A stretch of 64,000 nt of DNA from Apoda limacodes (GCA_946406115.1 OX291560.1:8185158-8249157), one strand, 5' to 3'; numbered from the stretch's first letter, positions 1 to 13,202 are shown. Numbers and translations are program-made. The notes: a model not told the origin generated them from the letters alone.

Positions 1-725
1 TCAATTAGTTACGTTATTTGTACTTAAATAAAAACAATTGTTTCTAAATACTTCGTTAAAAAATTATCATTAAAATGAAGGGCAGCTAAATTAAATGGAT
101 CGCTTTGTATTCGAAATTCAAACAAAAATAAATCATGCAAGGCGACAATTCCAAATATAAATTTTAAATTGCGAATTCGGATGCACCGTAGTGAGTACTG
201 TGCCCACATCGTCGCCCTATTAAAAGACTGTGTTTGGATGTTTATTTTAACACATTTCGCGAGTGTATAACATTGGAGATGAAAAACATTCCCCTGTGTT
301 TCATTATTTTGCGCTATTTTTAGACATCGTTCAACCTACCGACTGGAACGAGTGTTTAGTAGTGGCTTACTTACATACAATGGTGTTCACATCATTACTT
401 CTTAGTTCTTTATTACCTATTTTCTATAATCATTACAGACACGATAATAAGTTCGCTTGACTTAAGTTCGATATTACCTTAGAAAGAATTATCGCAATCC
501 TTATGATAATTTTGTTGTCTGTCTGTGCACTCGTCACGATCCTTTTTATTAGTTACCAGTGGCATTTACTCATAATTTGTAATGAAGCAATATTAAGGCT
601 ATTATTACCACAAAGTCCTGTAAAGATTTAAGCAGAAAATTATAACTCAAATCTTAAAAAAAAAAATTCAATTTGATACGCATTTGCCAAAACTTCTGCT
701 TATATGAAATTGATATAGGTTAGGC

Positions 726-755
726 TAGGTAGGTAGGTAGGTAGTAGTAGCTAGG
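726..755. repeat. GGTA microsatellite
   Basis: Tandem aggt/ggta tetranucleotides that degenerate into tag-type triplets. This is a simple repeat with no inferred function. Confidence 0.7.
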
Positions 756-1326
756 TATTAACTTCTAATTACGCAATTGTTACCAATCATTTTTTCAATG
801 TATGTATGTCTAGAAACCTCTACTAACAGCCTAAAGACGCAAGTCTTTTTACGTCGCTTTATAAAAAAAAAAGTTTCCCACCTTTTAGAGGACTCAACAT
901 CCGTCAGACAGTCAAAGCGTTAAATCGCCCCAAGACAGATAAAATAACACACCTAAAGTTATTCAGTAGTCGGGTAAGTATTATTTAATTGTTAGTTTGT
1001 GGTCAGCCCGAGGCAGTATGGAGGCAGTGGTCAACGTTTACATGCCGCTCGGCCGCCATGTTTTTTTTGCCTTGTTAAGTATTCGCTTTCATGTCATTTA
1101 TGTGCGAGAAAATCAAATTAAGATTTCTGTTACCTTTCTTTCCGACGTGTTGTATGTTTTTTCGCACTTTTACGGGTTTTACTTTTTTAAATATCTCTTT
1201 ATTGAATCAATATTGCCATCTCTATAAAAATCAAAAGTTTTCTTTTGTGAATGTTTTATTTATTATATAATATTCACAGAAAAGAATACGAAAAAATGTG
1301 CAACTCATCAGAGAATCACTGTCCTC

Positions 1327-1672
1327 TTAAGGGTAAACGCCGTAGATTGTTTTCCATACAAAATTGATTTGCCATAATAATTGTAGTTCTGTAAATTACA
1401 CTCTGTATTTTGATTTTAAAAAAGAACAAAAAACTAAGTGCTCGTTGTTTTTGGTTTTATGAGATTCTGATAAGCCATTATTTTTTATACTTTTTTGTAA
1501 CTGCTCCAAAAAAAAAATTGCAAAAATATTAATGGCTTATCAGGATCTCTTGTAACTAAAAACGGCGAGCTCTTAAATTTTTGTTCTTTTTATAAAGTAA
1601 ATTTTAGGAAACTTCGGAGCATTATGGCAACATTCATTTCGTATGAATACAATCTGCGGCGTTTACCCTTAA
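1327..1672. mobile_element. Foldback MITE with TTAA ends (piggyBac-like)
   Basis: The 346-bp element begins ttaagggtaaacgccg and ends with the inverse, cggcgtttacccttaa. Almost the whole element is inverted: 1327-1480 pairs with 1530-1672 with scattered mismatches, leaving a loop of about 50 nt. TTAA at both ends followed by GGG fits the TTAA target and terminal repeats of piggyBac-type transposons, so it is probably a non-autonomous derivative. There is no coding capacity. The link to piggyBac is inferred from the ends only. Confidence 0.75.
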
Positions 1673-2229
1673 ACAAAAAGTTTTCTGATTGTTTTGTACT
1701 TGTCCATAAGATTAATGTAACAAATTAACCCATAGTTTGCTACTCCCTACATGTCTTTAACATATAAAATCGTTTTGTAAACAATACATCAGTTTCGAAT
1801 AACAAAAAAGGGGATGTTTAGAGTGGCCGGTACTTTTTTGGAGCATTTTTTGTTCAACCTCCTACCTGTTGTTTAAAACCACGTGGATGTGTGAAGAGGT
1901 GTGTATTGTGTCCTTTTCTTTTTTGTAGCGTTGAAGCGAGAAGTCCGATTACGTTTCGCGCAACAACTATGCTCACCCCTAGCGTAGTGAATGCAGGAAG
2001 TTGGTTGAAATCTGGTATCTTTTTTACCACAGACTTTGTTTAAACAATTCTAAATTTTGACAACCCTCGAGACCTACCGTCTCGGTGTACACTGTTATTG
2101 AATGGGTCTTTGTTCTCGTTTGTGAGCCATGCATTAAGTAATTTGTATTAATATTGCCGGCTTCCTATCCAATCGTGAGATATTCAAATATTTTATTAGT
2201 TACTTCCAATCTCATAGATGCTATCGCCT

Positions 2230-2545
2230 TAGCTGTTATACGCCTCACTGCAGGGACACAGGCCTGTCGTTAAAGAAGGGGGCTTAGGCCATCGTCCACC
2301 ATAGCTTAGTGCGGGTTGTTGGACGTTGACAAGCTAGTGGCTACCTGGTAGTCAGTTTTCAAGCCGCCCATAAGGCCTCTGACTTGGCTTAACGACTGCT
2401 GTCATGACAAACAGCCAGGATTGACAGACAGAAACACGGCGGAGCTCAGAAAAGTATGCCACTAGGCGGTCTCCCATCCAAGTAATGACCTCGCCCGACG
2501 TTGCTTAACTTCGTATATCGTTTCCGAATGTCACTGGGCCAGTAG
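2230..2545 (-). mobile_element. SINE with a 5S rRNA-derived head (SINE3-like), copy 1
   Basis: Read on the - strand, 2513 to 2465 runs gaagttaagcaacgtcggg, then a G/C-rich stretch, then tacttggatgggagaccgcc. This is the 5S rRNA internal promoter region (box A, intermediate element, box C) with few changes. It is followed by a unique body with the inverted motif ctgtcatgac / caaacag and a tail containing ggcctgtgtccctgcagtg. A 5S head on a non-5S body defines the SINE3 class. A second copy lies at about 35900-36345 and a headless one at about 56150-56320. The exact ends are not resolved. Confidence 0.75.
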
Positions 2546-3755
2546 CTCCTCTCATATATCATTGACTTACTTTTTATTTCTTATTATCGGATTACTTTTT
2601 ATTTCATCATGTCGAGATCTCGATATCAACCGGTGATTCGCTTTAAAATTTGTCACAGTCTTAATGTAAGTCGGTGTTTTAATTTGCTACATACCTATTC
2701 GCGGCTATAAACGGGATATGATTAGATACTGGATAAATATATAAACTGGATCAGAAAGGACATAGATTAAAATTGTTAATTCATAAAATTCCCGAAGACG
2801 AAGCCACGAAGCCAGTGCCCAGTAAAAACACAAAAGAAAAAAAATTGAAAAAATCAACTGTGATTGCATATAGGTACGTACTTAACGTACACGTATATAT
2901 TTAAGCGTCGGTTAACAATCTAATTAAACATTCTACACACGACACATATAATGAGCGTCATACTAAACTTTTATGAATGTAATTTATTACTATTATAGTT
3001 CAATAAATAATCAATTAGATCGAAAGTATGTACGCAGGAAACGATGTTTTTTTTATGTACTGTCGACATGGTGTACCTCCGGTAGCTGTTCGCCAGGCGC
3101 CATTTTTCAATAACCACTTCCTTCCGATACCGTATAAATCGCCTTTCATATTTTAAGTGTAGTGTATTTATAATTTAGTACATCGATTATTTTGATATTT
3201 AAACTAGAGATATATAAACGACAGATTTGCTGAAATCTGTATATAGGTAGATATAAAAAAAGAAACTGACGGGATGGCTTGATGCTTATTTCAATGGTCT
3301 TAAACCACAGATTATATGAAATATATATGTACAAACGTAGGGTACAGAATATTCACTTCACTGGCAGTCGCCACTTACAATAAAAAAAAAAATCTAACTA
3401 TCTAAACTGATAAGAAGCCTATAATAAGTTTCCTTATTTGATGCTTTAATGTGATTATTATTTTTCTTTTTCACGAACCAAGTTTAAAATACGCCCTTCG
3501 ATGTAGACCAACAGATCTTTTATTTAAAGCGCAAGGGTTGAACTACCAGGGAGGGTAACAAAAAGCGTCTATTATTATTTAAAAAGTGAACAAAAAACAC
3601 AGGGGAATTCAAATCGTTCATCTATCAACCATCTCCCGTATCTATCATCAGTAGCCGGACTGAACACGTTTTTCATCAAAATCGACAATTCTACCAACTT
3701 AAAGAAATAATGAATAAAAAAAATAACAAAACAACGTGGGGGGCGTCTTTATCTT

Positions 3756-3921
3756 AAGCCCATCACACATGGAGCTATAATATTTATTGATATGCCAAAA
3801 TATAGCCATATACAAAACTAAAATATATTTTATAACTTCGTGTGTCGAAATTTAAAGTTTACTACAGATAAATATCGTAGTATACCTTGTTGTAAATTAT
3901 GACTCCGTGTGTGATGGGCTT
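3756..3921. mobile_element. Short TIR element (MITE)
   Basis: About 166 bp bounded by the inverted repeats aagcccatcacacatggag and ctccgtgtgtgatgggctt (18 of 19 positions match). The interior is AT-rich and non-coding. The pattern is typical of a non-autonomous DNA transposon; the superfamily is not assigned because no clear target duplication was seen. Confidence 0.7.
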
Positions 3922-4868
3922 CATAATAATATAAAATGGAACGCTAGACGTTGTTTAATTACAACGCCAACTATCAAGTCCAGATTTTGTTATTTACTTT
4001 TTGTGAGCAAAACCAACGTCATCAATTTATTTCATAAATATAGAATTAGTTAAAAACTTGACTACAGCGCCACCTATCAGAGTCTGACATAGCTATAAAC
4101 CATTGCCTCTACATGAAAAAAATACTACTTTTTTGTAAATTTACAGTGCCAGACCGCCGGCCAGTAAAATGAATACAATAAAGTTTAAAATTTGCTTTAA
4201 AAGCTCTTAACTATGATAGCAGAAAAGTTCATGTGTTTGTTAGTTTGTAATTTGAATCGGGTTAGGGTGTCACCCCATAATATTGCCATATGCAACCCCA
4301 CGTTCGAACGACCTACATACAACTGTCCAGTAAAACCGTTAGTGTCTCAGGATCGATATGCCTCTTGGACAGTTGTGCAAATACAGTCTGTTTGATGATG
4401 ACATCTTGGGGGCGAGTAAAGCTGTTATACACACTGTTTGTGTTGTCACCATGATATTGATAAAGCGGCTTAAGCCGATGAGCCGAAAGGAAAATTGTAA
4501 GTTTTATGGTTTAATATGGGATCGAATTATATATTGTGTTGTGTTTTTCTATCTACAGAATAAAAAAATCCTTACAAAAGTAGGTACAATGTTTTTCTTT
4601 CTGATTTTAAATGGAAATAATATTACCGATCACACCAAACATGAATGCGTCTCGCGTGAAGTTAGGGGCATAATTTTACAGTAGTATGAATGAATGAATA
4701 ACATGCCTAATGAATATGAATAGTAATGACTATGACATTTTAAAGATTTGTGATTTCAAATCCTACACCAAAGCCCGGTTTTCTTTTAAATATCGAAAAT
4801 GTCACAAAACAGATTCTTGCTTAAAATATATATTTTTTTTAATCCTAATTCTTTTTATTTTGTTTCAG

Positions 4869-5165
4869 GTGCTGACGTCGGGTTCCTTCGAACTTAGGAT
4901 TAAAAGTTTTACGAACTCATTGGGTAGGTTAAGTAGTGGGCAGTGCTGTGATGGTTCCTCAAGTGATGCACCGTGCTTGTCGCCGTGCAGGACTAAATTC
5001 CGTGTGTGTCTCAAGATATATCAAGCTAACATCGACACTACATCACCGTGTACTTTTGGTGACATAACGACACCAGTGTTGGGTGGAAACTCATTGGATG
5101 TGCCCAATTTAAATGTGGAAGGATTTAGCAATCCCATCATGTTCCCGTTTGACTTTACGTGGCCG
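4869..5165 (+). CDS. Dl: Delta exon: MNNL domain
   Basis: This exon encodes the N-terminal Notch-ligand (MNNL/C2-like) domain. It starts after the acceptor tttcag at 4868 in phase 0 and ends before the donor gtaagt at 5166. The 99 residues include the hallmarks GSFELRIKSFTN, QCCDG, CLSPCRTKFRVCLK, IDTTSPCTFGDITTPVLG and FSNPIMFPFDFTWP, close to Drosophila Delta over the whole stretch. The upstream ATG-initiated open frame from 4710 is intron read-through and not a real start: it lacks a signal-peptide organisation and crosses the acceptor. The natural N-terminus is on an exon not seen here. Confidence 0.95.
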
Positions 5166-7635
5166 GTAAGTTGATTTCATTAGAGTTGATATAGTGATAA
5201 GGATCGTATGTTGTGGGATCTATGGGTGCCTATATTTAGCAGTGGACTCAGTTAGCTGAAATAACTATGATATCTACCTATAAAATAATAAAATTGCTTG
5301 CTCAGTATAAACTAATAAATAACTAATACCCTGGTTGAGCAACTAATATATATATTTTTTTTTAGCTAAAAGGCCGCCTGGTTGTAATATTTAGTTATTT
5401 GTTGAGTGTAGTTAGTTTAGTTATATTTAAAGTAATCCTCCGCAGTTATAATTCATGGTCACACTAGTAAAAACCAAAGAATTATTACAGATTAAAGATC
5501 TCCAAGTCTACGTAGAAAAGTAAATGGAATGTAAAACGTAATTTCTTTTTTTTTTTTGCATGGCTATTCTTTAAAATATTCTATTTTTGGCCACAGTCGG
5601 GTCACAACTGTTCATATTCTTTTCTTGATATCTGAAAGGTGTACAATTTTAGAATGAAAAAAATACATTAATGGTTCGACGTTGCATCTATGCAGGATAT
5701 GGACATCCGTCATATCATTCAACCTGGTTAACCTCCAATATGGCCGCGTTCTCATCTTTGCCGACGCAAACGAAGAGGCCACGCGGGATCGTGATCCGAT
5801 ATTGTAATTACCTCTCTTATTTATAGATAGCGCTTAAATCTATCCAAGGATAATAGACGACTTAATTGGATCTTCGTAACGATAAATGTTTACGGGGAAG
5901 TTTCTTGTCATGTCTTCTTTTGCAGGCCTGCGTTTTGACAGACACTTTTTGTGTGCATTCATTGCCAAACTAGGTATTATGGGTAGGTATTTGGAATGGC
6001 TAACCAAATCTTTTCTATTGCCAGTAGTTCTATTATACTTATTTTTTCATACTACCAAGGTAGCCAATAACCTATCGTCCCACGCTTGCAACACTCTTTA
6101 AAAATCTATCCAATCTAAAGCAGTTTAAATCATCAGGATAATATTAATTGAATCTTAGTTTACGGTTGTTTCTCTTTAGTTTAAACACACTTGAGTATGG
6201 ACTCAAGAGTTTCGAGATCTGTTTGTATTTTATTTAGCGGTTCGCTTCAAATGTCGTACCGTCTCGTAATGTTAGAGTAAACAATCCGGCCGAGCTTGCA
6301 CAAGAGTGACCATCTGGATACGTGCCAGTTGGTACAGTACAACACAGACCTTAGGGGCAGGTTTTTTGAGGCAAAAAAATATCAGGTTTTTGGTTTGGTT
6401 TTGACTTACATTGCTTGTTTGGTTAACGTTTTTGACTGTAGATCGAAAAAGAAGAAAAGGTCATATGTTCTGGTGATGATGGATGGGTTTTAAACGCATC
6501 GTTGTCTATTTTTTATGTCTAACCTTTGTTGGAAATTTTGGTTAATTTCTCGTATCGGATTGTGTAATTTTGCATGCGTTAACGTTTACGTGTGAATGCA
6601 ATTAAAAAAGTCTGCCTGCCTGCATCGATTCTTTGTAGTAAATTTTTACCAAAAAAAAAACCTATTTTTATATGTTTTGTTAACTTATGTTATGTCCACT
6701 AATTTTGACGCACATAACTGCTTTTACGTTGGTACTTCACATATTTATTTATGTAAGTACGAAAAAAAGTCCTAAAACCAGATTATATTCTTGAGATAAG
6801 AGATGGCATAGCAAACAAAAAACTTAAAATTAAAAAAAAGGGTTTTTCTATCGTAAACGCACATCCGGCGCTCCTAGTACGGTTAATAGTCATTCCAAAT
6901 GAATAAACGCAAAATTGAAACTTCCTGTGGAAATTCACATACTGTTTCACAAACGACATGTGATCAAATTGACTGGAAAAACGAAATAATCCCGTCACTC
7001 CAATTTTGAAATGTGTCAGGTTTTGGAAGCTTTCATATTCACGCCATATGTCGTTTATCTTATTCGATAGATCAGCCATATGCTACATATACCGGTTGAA
7101 GTTTACGGGATGCTATATGCGACATATAGCTTAAAGTCGTCTTAAGAGGGCAGTAAAGCTTGACTCTTTCATCCAAAATTAAAAAACATTTCAATGAGTA
7201 TTATGGAAAACTAGGGCTGTAGGCACGTAGGTTTGTTTTGCTTTTACAAAAATATTATTTGAATAGATACAATTAAAATAGGTACAAACGTTACAAACGT
7301 TTTTTTTAAATGTACCTTCATTTAAAAAAATGGACTAGGTTTTGGAAAGATTTAGGATTTTACATAAAAACGTGCAGCTTTGTTGTAAAATAACATTCTT
7401 TTCGCCCTTCTTCATTAGCTGACTTATTTTTTTTCCTTTTAATAAGTAATGTGAGGTCAGCGTCAGGTCGAGAAGAGCTTGTTTTACGAGGCATATAGCT
7501 TGCACGAATAAATAAGTGTAGCTATAGAAGTAAGTATGCAGCTGTGTACGACGCGAAACCATCGTGACCGGCCGACTGCGCAGGTGATTGCTTTTAAAAA
7601 GGAGCAACAGCAGCATTCGATTTTCGAAATCGACG

Positions 7636-7935
7636 TTTAATTTACTCATCGACACAAATCTGCAATTAAACGGCCAGTATTATAATATTTTGAAATGCGA
7701 TCGCATTTGCTTTAAAAAAGGGATTTATAGAGACGGTTCGATTTATGAAAACTTTTTTAAGTTATTTGTGCATCTAAATTGCCAGCATCACAATATTTTG
7801 GAAATCAACCGGTGTTGCTATAAACAATCAACAGAAGGTTGAGATTTTCTTGATCGATATTTTAATTTACTCATCGACACGAGTCGTGTGAGGAGCGTCC
7901 AGCCAGCATCACAATATTTTGAAATTCGATCTCAG
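7636..7935. repeat. Diverged tandem repeat, about 110-120 bp unit
   Basis: The motif gccag-(c/t)at-(t/c)a-(t/c)aatatttt occurs at 7673, 7781 and 7902 (spacings 108 and 121), and tttaatttactcatcgacac occurs at 7636 and 7861 (spacing 225, about two units). This is an old minisatellite-like array or a repeated module inside the Delta intron. No function is inferred. Confidence 0.6.
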
Positions 7936-8966
7936 TGCGGCCGCCAGCCGAGACGATAACGGTCCCTCTTGTAGTATGCTTGTAATGTAACCCTCACCAA
8001 AACGAAGTCATTTAACTTTTTATCTTCCCGTATGAAATTAAATAAATTTAACGCTAAGGTAGACTCTAACTTAGATTTGACCCTACGATTTCAGGTCACG
8101 AGAATATTAATATTACTGGCAACATCGAACAGTAACATCACAAGAACGGCGCGCGCATTACATTGCATAGAAACTATTTATCTTACGGCATTTAGACATG
8201 GTTCTAAAGAGAATCTCATTTTGTATTCAAGCGTTCTACTAAGTGTTTCTATTTACAGACTTCATTGTATTTGTAGGACTTTAACCCGTTAACTGTCACG
8301 AAGGTGAGACCAGAAATAATCTAATCCTTACACGTACACCAAAGAGCAAGTTTAATAATTGCGTGTATGGATGCATATTGTAGGGTTAAAGCGGGGGTTA
8401 ATTGCAATGCGTAGAGGGGAATTTTACATTACTCATGAACGGGCCCATTCAATACGGACCGTTACTCAGCTTTACGTTGCTAAAAAATGTTTACTCTTAT
8501 GTAATTTTTTTTTAGAGCTGGCAACACCTGCTAGTGGGGAGGTAAATGTCAAAGAGTACTTACCAGGCAGTACTTCCGCGCATGCAAGTGGCTTGGCCGG
8601 TCGAGTCGAGAGCATGGTGCCGTGACTGCCGGCCGGCCGTGAACTTTGTAGATTCACTATAGATCCGTATTGCATTAGACATTACATTACTCATCGGCAT
8701 TGTTGAATTTGTTATCTTGATAAATTGTCCATATTTTATTGTTGGGCTAACAAAAAGTGGTTCAAAGTTAAATAGTTATCGATTGTTGGCTACAAAGTTA
8801 ATTAGATACGGGTTAGAAGACAAGCGAACTTAGTTACTTGCTTATTTTTTTTTTCAATGTAACGATGACAGCTCTGAGAATCAGGAAAATAAATATGATG
8901 ACGAAGTTATTAGGAAACCTGCCAATCTTAAATTAGGGTTCCGTGGAAAATAATTAATTACTGAGT

Positions 8967-9845
8967 TTGTCAAAAACTTTTATCAACCGATTTTGTTCAA
9001 AACAATTTTCATTTTCGTTGAAAGTATCGATAAATCGCTCGACTGGTGACCTTCTAGTGTATCTCACTCACCGATGGGCACTAGCCATTGAGAGTCAGGG
9101 AGAGGCATTGGCATGTAGCCTGGACATAGCGAAGGCGTTCGATCGGGTCTGGCACCGGGGTCTTCTATCGAAGTTGCCATCTTACGCAGTGCCCGAGGGT
9201 TTGTGCAAATGGGTGGCTAGCTTTTTGTCCGGCAGACGCATACGAACCGTAGTTGACGGTAGTTGCTCTGATAGCATGGACATTAATGCTGGTGTCCCGC
9301 AAGGCTCTGTGCTGTCTCCTACGCTGTTTCTACTGCATATCAATGACATGTTGGACATCAACAACATACATTGCTATGCAGATGACAGTACTGGAGACGC
9401 TTTTTACACGGGTCGTGCAAACATCCCTCGTTCCGTTGTGGAGGAAAACCGCGGAGAACTTGTGTCTCAAATCGAGACCACACTGTCCCAGGTCTCTGAC
9501 TGGGGACGGGTAAACTTGGTCCGATTCAACCCTACAAAGACACAAGTGTGCGCGTTCACCGCTAAGAAAACTCCATTCACTGTAGTCCCACAATTCCAGA
9601 ACACTCCCCTCTCCATCTCCAAGAGCATTGGGATCCTTAGTGTCGACATCTCCAGCGATGTTCAGTTCCGAGATCATGTACAAGATAAGGTGAAGCTGGC
9701 GTCCAAAAAACTTGGTGTACGCAACAGAGCGAAGCAGTGCTTCACGTCGGGGCAAAGGTTGTTACTTTACAAGTCGCAAGTTCGGCCCCACATGGAGTAC
9801 TGCTGCCATCTCTGGGCAGGTGCACCCGGATTCCAGCTTGAAAAG
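8967..9845 (+). mobile_element. LINE reverse-transcriptase fragment (Jockey/CR1-like), copy 1
   Basis: An uninterrupted frame of about 290 codons encodes the core of a non-LTR retrotransposon reverse transcriptase. It shows STGDLLVYLTHRW, then SLDIAKAFDRVWH, GVPQGSVLSPTLFLLHIND, the catalytic YADD at 9375-9386, FNPTKTQVCAFTAKK, and the start of the thumb (RPHMEYCCHLWAGAP). The endonuclease domain and the start of the polymerase are absent, and the 3' part stops at about 9838, so it is a piece truncated at both ends. The first 20-25 residues of the frame are only weakly similar to the family. It sits in sense orientation in a Delta intron. Three more fragments of the same family are at about 36908, 45645 and 52430. 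The clade is assigned from memory of similar lepidopteran elements. Confidence 0.85.
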
Positions 9846-12800
9846 CTCTATTTTTTTAGGATTTCGAGGACACATTTTTTTATTATATAATTAATAAATT
9901 TTAAGAGAAATATAGGGTCTTAAGAGCCTGAAATGCATTTCTGAATCTAAAGACATACATATCTAACTGTAGACCTGAAGACAACCCACACAATCATAAT
10001 AATTCTTCCCAACACAATACAAGCGCTATACAAAGCGATATATACCATATACAGAGGCAGTCTTACTTCAAACTCAAGGGTTCAATACCGCTTCCAAACC
10101 AATCAAACTTGAAATTCTTACTTCTTTGAATCGAATCACGAAGAACAATTTGGTATTCAGGTCCACCTGACCTAGATGACTGTTTATAGAAAACCAGATA
10201 TACCTTCCAATATGCGTATATAGGCTTGCGCAGACGAGGGACGGTCCTTGACGTACTCTTTTGTCCCGCAAAATAGATCACTTGTAGCTGCGATGCACTA
10301 AAAGAACCGCGGACAAAAGTTCCTCGTCTGGGCATGGCTTATATAACAGTCATTTACCAGCCATGCCCTAGTATATCTAGCTGTGCTCATAAATAAGTTG
10401 AAATAAAATCAATATTTAAAGGAAATAATTATTAAGTTAGTTAAATTCTTTACATTTCCGGAAACAGAGTAAAATTACCGTGGGACAGCAACTGAATGGC
10501 AGAAGTGTTGCAACTTAATTAAATCACAAAAGCTAGTTTTGAACGTTTAATGATTGTTTCCCGTCTGGTTTCGGATACGACTGACTTGAGGAAGCGCGGT
10601 TGGTCTCTTCGTGATGACTATCACTTATGTTTTGTATATTAAACAAAACTTTTCTTAAAAAATATAATTATTTTTTCTATAAAAATAATTAAATGCTTTT
10701 TTCATACAAAGTTTTTGCATACAAAAATTTTAAAAAAATAGCGTGTCATGAGGAGAGAGGCGTGTCATTTTGCAAAAATTTGCGTAACATATTAAATGAA
10801 TGGTAACTCCTCTACGTAGGTACCTACCTATTTTTGAAACTTCTAAATTTATAGATAAAGGGCATCTTTATTACTATTTATTTACCCACTAATACAATAC
10901 GATATAACCAATAATAAATAACTTTAAAAATCTCATCTTATAATACCTATCATCACGCCTGTTTTCAAAAAGGTGAGGCAGAGGCCATAGTCTTCCACCT
11001 ACGGTTCTGTCCGACTTTCTTGCTTCATAGACTCGCATTTCGCATAAATTTTCCATTTGACGGTTTAGAGGACATTTTAGTCTCAAACTTGACCTCATCT
11101 ATCCTGAGAACAACCTCAATTTAATTAGTAACAACATATATTAAAAGAAATCTTTAATATTTAATGTTTCAAATAATCAAAATTGTTAGTTTTATAAAAG
11201 ACTACAAACAAACATTATCAGTAAAATGTCACTTAACAAAAATCCGGCCGAACACATGCCAAACTACCTTCTTGCCCTTATTTATGTCTTGTAGAAACAT
11301 ACCATCTCTGTTGTTAAACAACTAGAGTAAGCAGCGTATCTAATTCTAGAGATTGTTACTTATTTTGCATGTTTCTTAATTACCTTCACGCTCTGAATAT
11401 ACATGGACGCCAGTTTTGCATGTAAATGAAAGTCTCCGCTTGCAACATTATTACAACGCATGTGTGTTAAATATTTTTAAATACACGGTCCATTTATATA
11501 AAAAAAAACGAGTTGCACTCCGGGAGTGCCGGCAGAAGTGAAAACCTTTACACACGATTCGCGCTTAACACTCAAATATGTCACAAGACATGTCTTTGAC
11601 ATTGTCAAGAAATAATAATGTTTGTTTATTTACTTTTTTGACGTATAATATTTGACATCGCAATCTGTCATAGAATTAAAATTCCATATCCAACCTCCCT
11701 GTACTACTCATAATCGCGAATACTAAAAATAAAAATTATAATAGGCGTGGCATTACGGTTTCCGTCTTACGAATAAAGAAGTTTTCAAATCAAAAAAAAA
11801 ATTACGTTCCAAAATTAAATTAATTGCGATAATAATTTCAAAACAAAACAGTATAGAACGTCACACCTATCTTTGTCTATTGTAGTCGTGCGAACGCAAT
11901 TTCTTTTTACCTTTAACGGCTTTTCCAATAGAAAGTAATTAGTACGTTTCACAATAACGCTTTAGTATCTTCACGAAAACAAACTCGATGCTCAAATCGT
12001 TTATAATTATAATCGGATTGTAATCGATTACACGCCCCGCATTGTTATTCCTTAAACGCTTCGTTATGTTAGAATTCCGGAGTCGAAAAACGGATAACGC
12101 GAAACCTTCACACGACCATCAACGATTTATTTATTCAAGCAACAACACGATACTATATTAAGAATATGAAGTTACTTATAGTTCAGAGCAACTTCCGTCT
12201 ACTAAGTTTTTATACAGGAGAGAGCTCTTTATAAGTTCCTTTATCTCAATCCGCTTATGAGAAAAGCCCCTTAAAATACGTCCGTGCATCCGCTTCTTTT
12301 AATATCATTGAGGCTAGGGAATGCTTCGTTCAGCCTTGTCTTCTTTCGTTGTTTTTTTTTATATTTTAGCAAGTAACATTTGGAGAGAATTAGGTAATTC
12401 CCTGCAATTGGTTTTTTTGTTGCCATTGCAATTAAAGTTAAAATGCTTACATTATAAGTTTCAAATTTAAACAATTAGAGCGGTAATAATTGCTTCGCGC
12501 TCGGGTTGCATTTTGCATTGTTCGATGCCGATGCACAGGTATTCGCTTTAAAAGAATTTATGTTTTCTAGTTAAGAAGCCTAAATAAATAGTCCATCCGA
12601 ATGGCACAATAACAACACTCTTTTCTTACCAATTATAAGAAATGATAAACTTAAATTGCATTAAAAAAATCTCAAGATTGTGAGTAACGATTAGTCATAG
12701 ACAAGAAAGTAAATAATTCCATTAACAAAATGAACAGACAATTTTACCGGGCTTGTTATTTCAAGACTTCTCGTGAGAGGAGTTAAAGAAAACACTCCTT

Positions 12801-13202
12801 TTTAAAACGGATGCTCGTTTACGGTCAGTTTCTGACATTTAAACTGCGTCTTTCTAAACATTTACAACCGCCAATAAAATTGTTCAAAGAGACCGATTTA
12901 TGATGGCAGTCATTTGCGGGCAATTTTTTTTGGGCAAAGGTAAACGCGGATTAAAATGTTTGAATTGGGCATGTCAATCATTCTAAAATTAAGAACGTAA
13001 CGATGGTTTTTTTATGAGGCCAGTCTAGTCGTGTTGTGTTCGAAAATTAAATTAGTCTTCTTTTAAGGCGAAGAGCGAATGTCAGCGTTCCGTTTAGATA
13101 CATTTTATTAGTTCGCAGCGACGATGTTTCGGTGCGTTCCACGAAAAAAGTAGTCGATGAGTTCTCCAAGCTGCACTGATGAAATTCCTGACGTTCCAGA
13201 CT

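Larger units (their letters stand above)
1..4868. other. Upstream or intronic region before the first recognised Delta exon
   Basis: No convincing coding exon is seen. The Delta start codon and signal peptide are required upstream of 4869, yet no ORF here ends in phase 0 at a good splice donor after a hydrophobic leader, so exon 1 probably lies left of the window. A strong donor-like gtaagt at 975-980 follows sequence with in-frame stops and could at best end an untranslated exon. The region also holds an aggt-type microsatellite (about 726-745), a foldback MITE (1327-1672), a 5S-derived SINE (about 2230-2545) and a second MITE (3756-3921). Confidence 0.6.

Noticed and set aside
4710..4868. 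ATG-started extension upstream of the Delta MNNL exon as its N-terminus
   Set aside because: A strong tttcag acceptor sits at 4868 exactly where homology begins, and the upstream residues are Lys/Tyr-rich, without the usual order of a signal peptide.
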